Assembly: GCA_020853655.1 (NCBI GenBank)
Contig: JADYYL010000424.1
Coordinates: forward strand, 1-6,430
Length of the DNA stretch: 6,430 nt
Origin: Deltaproteobacteria bacterium
Lineage (GTDB): Bacteria; Bdellovibrionota_C; UBA2361; SZUA-149; JADYYL01
Direction of reading: 5' to 3'
The notes beneath the pieces were generated by a model. The model saw nothing but the letters and a program-made list of their open reading frames with translations. It was not told the origin of the DNA and ran no database searches. The position numbers and the translations under genes were made by a program. Each line of letters starts with the position of its first letter. Position 1 is the stretch's first letter. Shown here piece after piece: positions 1 through 6,383 of the stretch.

Positions 1-810
1 ATCACGGGCATCGACACGCGAGCCCTCGTCTTGTTGCTCCGTACGAAAGGCGCTCAGATGGGGATCATCGCAACGGGCGAACAAGACGGTGACGCGCTCG
101 TCGATCGCGCACGAAAACTTCACTCGATGGATGGGCTCGACCTGACGGGCGACGTGACGACCAAGCGCGCCTACGATTGGTCCCAAGGCACCTGGAAACC
201 CGGACTCGGCTACGCCGAATACACTCCCGAACAGCTTGCCTCGCGTCCGCTCTGCGTCGCGCTGGACTGGGGGATCAAATACAACATCTTGCGACTGCTC
301 ACGGAGAACGGATTCCGCGTGAAGGTGCTTCCCGGATCAGCCAGTGCCGAAGAGATTCTGGCCCTCTCGCCTGATGGAGTCTTCCTCTCAAACGGTCCCG
401 GCGATCCGGCTGCGGTTCGACACGGAATCAAAGCCGTTCAAGGGGTGCTGGGGAAGAAGCCGGTATTCGGAATTTGTCTTGGACACCAGATTCTCGGCCA
501 TGCACTCGGCGCGCCGACGTTCAAGTTAAAATTCGGCCACCGTGGTGGGAATCATCCCGTTCGAAACGAGTTGACGGGTAAGGTCGAGATTACGGTTCAG
601 AATCACGGCTTCGCGACGCAGGCCGACACAGTGCCGAGCGACGTCCGCATTACGCACATGAACTTGAACGACAACACGATTGAAGGGCTCGAGTCTCCCG
701 AACTCAGAGCTTTTTCGGTTCAGTATCATCCGGAATCGTCTCCGGGGCCGCACGACGCGCAGTATCTGTTCAAACGGTTTCGAGATCTCGTTGAGGGGAA
801 GGGAAGGTAA
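1..810 (+). CDS. carA: Carbamoyl-phosphate synthase small (glutaminase) subunit, 5'-truncated by the window edge
   Basis: This is the cytoplasmic glutamine-hydrolysing subunit, which feeds ammonia to CarB for carbamoyl phosphate synthesis (pyrimidines and arginine). The frame is open from base 1 with no start, giving 269 visible residues. The nucleophile Cys159 lies in GICLGHQ and the catalytic pair His243/Glu245 in HPESSPGPHDA. Their spacing of 84 equals that between E. coli Cys269 and His353, so about 110 N-terminal residues are missing and the full protein would be about 379 residues, normal for the family. Residues 1-40 are the end of the small-chain N-terminal domain (IDTRALVLLLRTKGAQ). 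About 83-262 form the class I glutamine amidotransferase domain, with the oxyanion-loop motif NGPGDP at 131-136 and the family motif FGHRGGNHPV. The gene ends in TAA one base before carB, so the two are surely co-transcribed and probably translationally coupled. No frameshift or missing catalytic residue is visible. Confidence 0.97.
   Translation: MTGIDTRALVLLLRTKGAQMGIIATGEQDGDALVDRARKLHSMDGLDLTGDVTTKRAYDWSQGTWKPGLGYAEYTPEQLASRPLCVALDWGIKYNILRLLTENGFRVKVLPGSASAEEILALSPDGVFLSNGPGDPAAVRHGIKAVQGVLGKKPVFGICLGHQILGHALGAPTFKLKFGHRGGNHPVRNELTGKVEITVQNHGFATQADTVPSDVRITHMNLNDNTIEGLESPELRAFSVQYHPESSPGPHDAQYLFKRFRDLVEGKGR
793..807 (+). promoter_or_regulatory. Ribosome binding site of carB, inside the 3' end of carA
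   Basis: A purine-only run, GAGGGGAAGGGAAGG, lies in the last codons of carA and ends 4 bases before the ATG at 812. It decides the carB start. The open frame extends upstream to 680, but those 44 codons lie inside carA and do not resemble CarB, whereas the protein from 812 begins like other CarB proteins (MPARKDLKSILLIGSGP). The TAA-T-ATG junction suggests ribosomes finishing carA reinitiate on carB, which would keep the subunits at equal amounts. Confidence 0.8.
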
Positions 811-811
811 T

Positions 812-3800
812 ATGCCGGCACGTAAAGATCTCAAATCCATTCTGCTCATCGGCTCTGGTCCTATCGTCATCGGGCAAGCCTGCGAGTTCGATTACTCGGG
901 TGTTCAGGCCGTCAAGGCGCTGAAGGAGGAAGGGTACCGGGTGGTTCTGGTGAATTCGAATCCGGCGACGATCATGACGGATCCCGAACTCGCCGACAGG
1001 ACGTATATCGAACCGATCACGGTTGAGTTCGTCGCGAAGGTCATTGAGCGGGAGCGCCCGGATGCAATCCTTCCGACGATTGGTGGCCAGACCGGTCTGA
1101 ATACGGCGCTTGGCCTCGCGGAGGCGGGCGTGCTCGAGAAGTTCAATGTGGAGTTGATCGGGGCCAACGTCGAGGCGATCAAGAAGGCAGAGGACCGCGA
1201 CCTTTTCAAAATAGCGGCCGCAAAGTGCGGCCTCGAATGTGCGCGCAGTACGTTAGTGACCCCCGCCGACGATTGTCTCGCGATCGCTCGAGAGATCGGA
1301 TACCCGATCATCCTCCGGCCCTCACGAACGCTCGGCGGAAGCGGCGGCGGTATCGCGAAGGATGAGAAAGAGCTCGAAGAGAAGCTGCGCTGGGCGTTTG
1401 AGCAGAGTCCAAACAAGTCGGTGTTGATCGAGGAGTCGCTCATCGGCTGGAAGGAGATGGAGCTCGAAGTCATGCGCGATCATGCTGGCAACGGCGTGAT
1501 CATCTGCTCGATCGAGAACATCGACCCCATGGGGGTTCATACAGGCGATTCGATTACCGTCGCTCCGATTCAGACGCTCACCGACAAAGAGATGCAGAAT
1601 CTCCGGTCGTCTGCGCTTCGCTTGATGAACGAGATCGGCGTTGATACCGGCGGCTCGAATGTGCAGTTCGCGGTTTGCCCACGAACTGGTCGCCAGATTG
1701 TGATTGAAATGAATCCCCGCGTTTCTCGGAGCTCTGCGCTCGCGTCTAAGGCGACGGGGTTCCCGATTGCGAAGATCGCCGCAAAGTTGGCGATCGGTTA
1801 CACCCTCGACGAGCTTCCGAACGACATCACGAAGATGACGCCGGCGTGCTTTGAGCCGAGTATCGACTACGTCGTGGTGAAGATTCCGAGGTTCGCGTTC
1901 GAAAAGTTCAAGGGCGCAGACCAGACCCTTGGTACACAGATGAAATCCGTCGGCGAAGTCATGGCGATTGCCAGAACTTTTCCGGAGGCCTTGCAGAAAG
2001 CGTGTCGATCGCTTGAAACGGGACGCACGGGTCTTCTCGGTGGGCCGGAATCTGAGGACGACGATCGTCGAAAGATTCGACGCGAGCTCGAGAAGCTTTC
2101 CTCGGCACGGCTCTATTACGTCGCCCGGGCACTGGAAGTTGGGTTGAGCATCGACGAGGTGCACAAGCTCACGTCCTTCGATCCGTGGTTTCTGTCCGAG
2201 ATGATGAAGGTCGTCGATCTTGAGAAAGAGATTCGAACGAAGAAGCTAAGCACGCTTGACCTGCGACTGCTTCGGCACGCGAAGAAGCTCGGTGAGAGCG
2301 ATGCGCGGATTGCGCAACTCCTGGGGACAGCCGAGAGCGACATTCGCGATCTCCGGAGAGAGGCGGCCATCCATCCAGCATTTAAGACGGTGGATACATG
2401 CGCCGCGGAGTTCTCCTCGAACACGCCGTATCTTTACTCAACATACGATGACGCCTCGGATGCTGAGCCATCAAGTCGTAAGAAGGTCATGATCCTCGGC
2501 GGCGGTCCGAACCGTATCGGGCAAGGGCTCGAGTTTGATTACTGCTGCGTGCATGCCGTGTTCGCCCTCCGCGATGCCGGCTACGAAACGATCATGGTCA
2601 ACTGCAATCCAGAGACGGTGTCGACCGATTACGATACCGCCGATCGGCTCTACTTCGAGCCGCTCACGCTCGAGGATGTTCTGGAAATCGTCCGACGCGA
2701 GCGACCGGATGGAGTGATTGTTCAATACGGCGGGCAGACTCCTCTCCGACTCGCGCAATCATTGCTCAAGGCGGGTGTCCCCATTATTGGCACGAGTCCT
2801 GACGCGATTGATCTCGCTGAAGACCGAGAGAAGTTTCGCGCATTGCTCGATAAGCTCGGACTGAAGCAGTCCGAAAGTGGCGTTGCGCGCACTCCCGAGG
2901 AAGCGCATGCCGTCGCGGATGCTGTCGGCTTTCCGCTGCTGATCCGGCCGTCATTTGTGCTCGGCGGCCGAGCAATGGCGGTCTTGAACAGCCATGACGA
3001 GCTCGAAAAGTATGTTCGAGAAAGCGTTTCCGTTTCGTTCGATCGCCCTGTGCTGCTCGACCGTTTCCTTGAGTGTGCGATCGAGGTCGACGTCGATGCC
3101 GTTTGCGACGGAGACATGGTGCTCGTCGGCGGAATCATGGAGCACGTCGAACGCGCGGGAATTCACTCTGGCGATAGTAGTTTCATGTTGCCCTCGCAAA
3201 CGTTGAGCGATCACACCATCGACGTCATCGAGATGGCAACCCACGCACTCGCGTATGAGTGCGGCGTCGTCGGCTTGATGAACGTTCAGTACGCCGTCGT
3301 CGGCGAACACGTCTATGTGCTGGAAGTGAATCCACGTGCCTCGCGCAGTGTTCCCTTCGTTTCGAAAGTCACCGGCATCCCCTGGGCGAAAGTCGCCGCG
3401 CGTGTCATGGGCGGTGAGAAGCTGACGGAGCTCGGTGAGAGCCGGGCATACGGAGATATCCTCGCGTATCAGCGCTATCGCACTGCGATCGCTCGACTGC
3501 CATATGTCGCCGTGAAGGAGTCGGTTTTCCCATTCGCGAAGTTTAAGGGCGCGGATGCCGTGCTCGGGCCTGAGATGCGTTCGACAGGTGAAGTGATGGG
3601 AATCGACCTGACGATGCCGGGTGCTTTTGCCCGCGCACAAGCCGCGTGCTCTATCCCGCTGCCAACGGGTGGAACGGTGTTCCTGAGTTTGCGTGATGCC
3701 GACAAGCAAGAATGCGTCGAGCTCGCCGGGAAGCTCCACCAAATGGGCTTCGAGCTGACGGCGACGAAGGGCACGGCCAAGTTTCTTGAGAAGGCGGGAA

Positions 3801-4078
3801 TTCCGGCGCGCGCGGTGAAGAAGGTCCGAGAGGGTTCCCCGAACATCGTGGATGAGATCCGCGACGGTGGGGTCACGATGGTGATCAACACGCCCGAAGG
3901 AACAGGACCTTTGCTCGATTCAAAGTCGATTCGACAGACCGCTATCGAGCGGGGGCTTCCGCTTTTTACGACCCTCGCAGCGGCGGACGCCGCCGTGGAT
4001 GCTATCGAGAAGATCCACCAGGGACACGACTTTGGAGTGAAATCAGTCCAGGAGTTCCTGCTGACACAGTCTGTTTAA
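812..4078 (+). CDS. carB: Carbamoyl-phosphate synthase large subunit
   Basis: CarB (1088 residues; E. coli 1073) makes carbamoyl phosphate from bicarbonate, two ATP and the ammonia delivered by CarA. Two homologous ATP-grasp halves are clear. The first (about 1-403) makes carboxyphosphate and has GSGPIVIGQACEFDYSG at 14-30, Arg169, Glu215, His243, Gln285, Glu299, Asn301 and Arg303, all at E. coli numbering. The helical oligomerisation domain is about 404-555. The second half (about 556-935) phosphorylates carbamate, with GGGPNRIGQG, Arg712, Gln826, Glu838, Asn840 and Arg842. The C-terminal MGS-like allosteric domain is about 936-1088. Ornithine-site positions match E. coli (Glu780, Asp788, Glu903, Thr1053). 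Nucleotide-effector residues Lys965, Thr985, Thr988, Lys1004 and Asn1026 also match, but E. coli Thr1017 is Pro1028. A 14-residue net insertion lies near 876-897. The gene follows carA by one base. The residue correspondences are hand alignments from memory. Confidence 0.98.
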   Translation: MPARKDLKSILLIGSGPIVIGQACEFDYSGVQAVKALKEEGYRVVLVNSNPATIMTDPELADRTYIEPITVEFVAKVIERERPDAILPTIGGQTGLNTALGLAEAGVLEKFNVELIGANVEAIKKAEDRDLFKIAAAKCGLECARSTLVTPADDCLAIAREIGYPIILRPSRTLGGSGGGIAKDEKELEEKLRWAFEQSPNKSVLIEESLIGWKEMELEVMRDHAGNGVIICSIENIDPMGVHTGDSITVAPIQTLTDKEMQNLRSSALRLMNEIGVDTGGSNVQFAVCPRTGRQIVIEMNPRVSRSSALASKATGFPIAKIAAKLAIGYTLDELPNDITKMTPACFEPSIDYVVVKIPRFAFEKFKGADQTLGTQMKSVGEVMAIARTFPEALQKACRSLETGRTGLLGGPESEDDDRRKIRRELEKLSSARLYYVARALEVGLSIDEVHKLTSFDPWFLSEMMKVVDLEKEIRTKKLSTLDLRLLRHAKKLGESDARIAQLLGTAESDIRDLRREAAIHPAFKTVDTCAAEFSSNTPYLYSTYDDASDAEPSSRKKVMILGGGPNRIGQGLEFDYCCVHAVFALRDAGYETIMVNCNPETVSTDYDTADRLYFEPLTLEDVLEIVRRERPDGVIVQYGGQTPLRLAQSLLKAGVPIIGTSPDAIDLAEDREKFRALLDKLGLKQSESGVARTPEEAHAVADAVGFPLLIRPSFVLGGRAMAVLNSHDELEKYVRESVSVSFDRPVLLDRFLECAIEVDVDAVCDGDMVLVGGIMEHVERAGIHSGDSSFMLPSQTLSDHTIDVIEMATHALAYECGVVGLMNVQYAVVGEHVYVLEVNPRASRSVPFVSKVTGIPWAKVAARVMGGEKLTELGESRAYGDILAYQRYRTAIARLPYVAVKESVFPFAKFKGADAVLGPEMRSTGEVMGIDLTMPGAFARAQAACSIPLPTGGTVFLSLRDADKQECVELAGKLHQMGFELTATKGTAKFLEKAGIPARAVKKVREGSPNIVDEIRDGGVTMVINTPEGTGPLLDSKSIRQTAIERGLPLFTTLAAADAAVDAIEKIHQGHDFGVKSVQEFLLTQSV

Positions 4079-4125
4079 GGGACTTTCGACGTTGCTTTCC
4101 CTGTCCGGGGGCCCCATTTGCTTAA

Positions 4126-4165
4126 AAGCGGTTCGAACAGGACGAACCAGATTCCGACACCGCTT
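4126..4165 (+). terminator. Weak candidate terminator of carAB (nested stem, poor T-tract)
   Basis: AAGCGG at 4126-4131 can pair with CCGCTT at 4160-4165. Inside it, GTTCG at 4131-4135 pairs with CGAAC at 4143-4147 around a 7-base loop; the two stems compete for base 4131. An A-run (4124-4127) precedes the structure and TTCTTTCCC follows the closing arm, so the 3' side is pyrimidine-rich but lacks an uninterrupted T-run. The position 48 bases after the carB stop suits a terminator, but the stems are short and the loop is 28 bases, so a Rho-dependent end is equally possible. Confidence 0.25.
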
Positions 4166-4213
4166 CTTTCCCTCCACTTGACTGTGGTTGGGGATAAACC
4201 CGGAAAATGATAA

Positions 4214-4243
4214 GGCTACCCGTCAGTTAGGTGAGGGGTAGCC
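4214..4243. repeat. Perfect 8-bp inverted repeat (hairpin) upstream of the kinase
   Basis: GGCTACCC at 4214-4221 is the exact reverse complement of GGGTAGCC at 4236-4243, separated by 14 bases. The following bases are GC-rich and contain no T-run, so this is not a standard intrinsic terminator. It lies 136 bases after carB and 133 bases before the kinase. It could be a protein-binding operator, an RNA stem protecting the carAB transcript end, or chance. Confidence 0.5.
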
Positions 4244-4310
4244 CGCGCCCTCTCATCGTCATTCGATCGTTTCTATCCAATTGACTAGCGATGCGTTATT
4301 TCCCATCGAA

Positions 4311-4318
4311 TGCATAAT
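4311..4318 (+). promoter_or_regulatory. Possible -10 element of a kinase promoter
   Basis: CATAAT at 4313-4318 matches the sigma-70 -10 consensus TATAAT at five of six positions and lies 58 bases before the kinase ATG. There is no good -35 at 16-18 bases. The nearest strong match, TTGACT at 4281-4286, is 26 bases away, which is too far. The upstream TG directly abuts the hexamer instead of being one base away, so it is not a proper extended -10. It is offered only as the best candidate in this spacer. Confidence 0.2.
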
Positions 4319-4365
4319 GAAAGATAGTGGCGACAGTGGGTCGCGCAGTATCTTTCCAATCGATG

Positions 4366-4373
4366 AAGGGAAG
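4366..4373 (+). promoter_or_regulatory. Ribosome binding site of the kinase gene
   Basis: AAGGGAAG ends 3 bases before the ATG at 4377, and its core AGGGA (4367-4371) is 5 bases away. An in-frame TGA at 4374-4376 directly precedes the ATG, so the protein cannot start further upstream without readthrough, and the start is well fixed. Confidence 0.75.
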
Positions 4374-4376
4374 TGA

Positions 4377-6383
4377 ATGTCGGAGAAGAATTCACAACTT
4401 GTCCGTGAGAACGCCGACGCGGCGCTGAACGGCGAAGCTTCGGCCGATCCGTTGCTCGGTCATGTCGTCGGTGGAAAGTATCGCGTGATCGAAAAGCTCG
4501 GCGCCGGCGGTATGGGTGCGGTTTACAAAGCTGAGCACACCCTTCTCGGGCGGAATGTCGCCCTCAAGATCCTGCACTACAATCTTTCCCAGAGCGAAGA
4601 GTACCTCGAGCGATTTCGGCGCGAGGCATTAGTCGCCAGTAAGCTCAGCCATCCGAACGCGATTACATTGTTCGACTTCGGACTCGAAGAGCGTTCACCG
4701 TATCTCGTGATGCAGTTCGTCGAGGGGCGCACGTTGAAGCAGGCGTTGCTCGATGAAGGCGCACTGTCGCTCTCCCGGATCTGCGATATCCTTCTTCAAA
4801 TCGGAGGCGCGCTCGACGAAGCGCATTCGCTCGGTATCATTCACCGAGACCTCAAGCCCGACAACATCATGCTCTCGCTCAAGCCGGACGGAACTGAGCG
4901 AGCGTCAATTTTGGACTTCGGAATTGCGAAGCCGACACTAGGCCACGAAGGGGGTGTCCACCTCACCCAGGCCGGGGTGTTCATGGGAACCCCGCAGTAC
5001 ATGTCTCCCGAGCAGGCGCTCGATAAAGCGTGTGACGCGCGCGCTGACATCTACGCACTTGGCATCATTCTCTACGAGATGATTACTGGCGAGGTCCCAT
5101 TTAAGAGCGCTTCTCCTGTCGAGATGCTGTTCAAGCACATCCACGATACTCCGATTCCTGCGCGAACGTTTAAGCCAGGAATGAACATCCCTCAGCGCGT
5201 CTCTGATGTCATCGCGAAGGCGCTCGAGAAGGATCCCGAGAAGCGTTACCAGAAGGTCAACGAACTTGTCTTCGCCCTTCAGGACGCGGTCGACAATCGG
5301 ACGCCGACCGTCAGCGCGCCCGTGCGACGGGCAGAAACTGATCCCTCCAAAAAAGCTCCACTGTTCGTGATGGCGGGTCTCGCGTCGCTCGTTGCCGCTG
5401 GGGCAGCTTTCGCTTTGTTGAGCGGCGGAAGCGATTCGCCCGACGCAGTGAGCGCCATCGACGCTTCGGAATTGCAGGACTCTGCCGTCTCTTCGGAACG
5501 TCTTCCGGTCACAGAACAACATGATGCGCCAGTAGCTGCTGCCTCCGTTGCTGCCGCCCCGCTCGCGTCCGCTGCTCCTGCTGCTCAGGCACAACCGGAG
5601 CCGGCGGCCGAACAGATCGTGGTTGCGAGTGCTCCGCAGAATGCCCCCGTCGTTGTTTCGGAAGAGGTCGCGCCCGATACAAATCCATCCTCCGTTTCCG
5701 CGGTTGAATCGATTCCGCCAACGAGTGAAGTCACGACTTCCGTCGCGCCGCTGGCAAGTGACCCAGCTCAGGCACAGACCGTCTCTTCGGAAGTCGTTCG
5801 CGAAGAAGCGACAACAACGCTGGATACCCAACCGGCCGATCCTGTCGATGCGACGATCACGGTCTCCGATGAGCTGCAGCGTACCACGCTCTCAGACGCG
5901 CCTTCCGATCCACTTCCGACCGATGCATTCTTCGCATTGAGCATGAAAGGAATTGATACCGAGGCGGCGACTGCTCCCCGGAAGGAATCGCGAGCAGAGG
6001 GCGATCGTCTCGCGTCAGAAGCGGAAAAACTCCGTGATGAGAAGCAGTATCTTGAGGCGGCTGGAAAGTATCGGGAAGCATTGCTTTTCCGCCCCGGACA
6101 CCTTGGGGCTCGGCTCTCGCTCGGCCTCTGTCTGCTCCGGCTCGGAAGACCCGAACTGGCGAAAGAGCATTTCGATAAAGCCCTGTCGCTCCAGGCGGAC
6201 TATCCGCCCACGTTCTACAACCTCGCGACGTATTACGCGTACACCAATGATGCGACGCAATCCGTGGAGCTATTGAAGAAAGCGATCAAGCTCTTCCCGA
6301 AAATGAAGAGCTGGGCTCAGTCCGATCCGGACTTCGACACGATTCGCTCAGACGCCGGCTTTCAGGCGCTTCTCGCAGAGTAG
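4377..6383 (+). CDS. Membrane-anchored Hanks-type Ser/Thr protein kinase with C-terminal TPR repeats
   Basis: Predicted to phosphorylate Ser/Thr residues of unknown cytoplasmic targets. In 668 residues the order is: a 30-residue N-terminal tail; a kinase domain (about 35-302); one transmembrane helix (about 328-348) preceded by Lys325-Lys326; an Ala/Pro/Ser/Val-rich acidic linker (352-540); and three TPR units (about 542-643), ending in DPDFDTIRSDAGFQALL, a motif often found after such TPRs. The catalytic set is complete: glycine loop LGAGGMGAVY (41-50), Lys64, Glu83, HRDLKPDN (156-163, catalytic Asp158), DFG (180-182), GTPQYMSPE (204-212), Asp224 and Arg290. It is an RD kinase and should be active. 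Positive residues before the helix place the kinase in the cytoplasm and linker plus TPRs outside. No PASTA domain is present, so it is not a PknB/PrkC peptidoglycan sensor; the signal or partner is unknown. It lies 298 bases after carB, probably in its own transcript. Confidence 0.95.
   Translation: MSEKNSQLVRENADAALNGEASADPLLGHVVGGKYRVIEKLGAGGMGAVYKAEHTLLGRNVALKILHYNLSQSEEYLERFRREALVASKLSHPNAITLFDFGLEERSPYLVMQFVEGRTLKQALLDEGALSLSRICDILLQIGGALDEAHSLGIIHRDLKPDNIMLSLKPDGTERASILDFGIAKPTLGHEGGVHLTQAGVFMGTPQYMSPEQALDKACDARADIYALGIILYEMITGEVPFKSASPVEMLFKHIHDTPIPARTFKPGMNIPQRVSDVIAKALEKDPEKRYQKVNELVFALQDAVDNRTPTVSAPVRRAETDPSKKAPLFVMAGLASLVAAGAAFALLSGGSDSPDAVSAIDASELQDSAVSSERLPVTEQHDAPVAAASVAAAPLASAAPAAQAQPEPAAEQIVVASAPQNAPVVVSEEVAPDTNPSSVSAVESIPPTSEVTTSVAPLASDPAQAQTVSSEVVREEATTTLDTQPADPVDATITVSDELQRTTLSDAPSDPLPTDAFFALSMKGIDTEAATAPRKESRAEGDRLASEAEKLRDEKQYLEAAGKYREALLFRPGHLGARLSLGLCLLRLGRPELAKEHFDKALSLQADYPPTFYNLATYYAYTNDATQSVELLKKAIKLFPKMKSWAQSDPDFDTIRSDAGFQALLAE
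5485..5792 (+). repeat. Internal in-frame repeats in the kinase linker
   Basis: CCGTCTCTTCGGAA occurs at 5485-5498 and again at 5779-5792, 294 bases (98 codons) apart and in the same frame, both encoding VSSE. GCTCAGGCACA occurs at 5583-5593 and 5766-5776, 183 bases (61 codons) apart, also in frame. At the protein level APLASAAPAAQAQ (394-406) resembles APLASDPAQAQ (457-467). The linker therefore seems to have grown partly by internal duplication, although low-complexity composition alone could give some of this. Confidence 0.5.

Larger units (their letters stand above)
4079..4376. other. Non-coding spacer between carB and the kinase gene
   Basis: This 298-base stretch is more AT-rich than the flanking genes and holds no long open frame. 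From left to right it contains a GGGGCCCC palindrome (4108-4115), a nested stem structure at 4126-4165, an 8-bp perfect hairpin at 4214-4243, and an 8-bp inverted repeat with arms at 4260-4267 and 4305-4312. It ends with a -10-like CATAAT at 4313 and the kinase ribosome binding site. It presumably holds the carAB transcript end and the kinase promoter, but neither is certain. I saw no tRNA, riboswitch or transposon end. Confidence 0.7.

Noticed and set aside
680..811. A 44-codon N-terminal extension of CarB from an upstream ATG at 680
   Set aside because: It lies wholly inside carA in another frame, has no resemblance to CarB, and the ATG at 812 has a strong ribosome binding site and starts at the usual CarB N-terminus.
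1280..1287. GCGATCGC octamers (also at 3485-3492), identical to the cyanobacterial HIP1 repeat
   Set aside because: Two copies in 6.4 kb are only slightly more than chance at this GC content and far below cyanobacterial density; GATCG-containing codon pairs are common in these genes.
2951..3742. Long minus-strand open frame (263 codons) opposite carB, and others such as 1322-2164
   Set aside because: They are antisense shadows of the carB coding frame, have no recognisable domain, and arise from the GC-rich codon usage of carB.
4130..4148. GGTTCGAAC, resembling a tRNA T-loop
   Set aside because: The flanking five bases do not form a T-stem, and no acceptor, D or anticodon arms can be built around it.
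4281..4286. TTGACT as a -35 box for the kinase
   Set aside because: At 17 bases spacing the -10 position reads CATCGA (two of six matches), and the better CATAAT is 26 bases away.
4938..5831. 297-codon minus-strand frame opposite the kinase
   Set aside because: It is rich in Arg, Ser and Gly as expected from the complement of the Ala/Pro/Ser linker, has no domain, and the plus-strand frame is an unmistakable kinase.
812..6383. A functional carAB-kinase system
   Set aside because: A spacer of about 300 bases with possible terminator and promoter elements separates them, and no sequence feature links the kinase to pyrimidine or arginine metabolism; adjacency alone is weak evidence.
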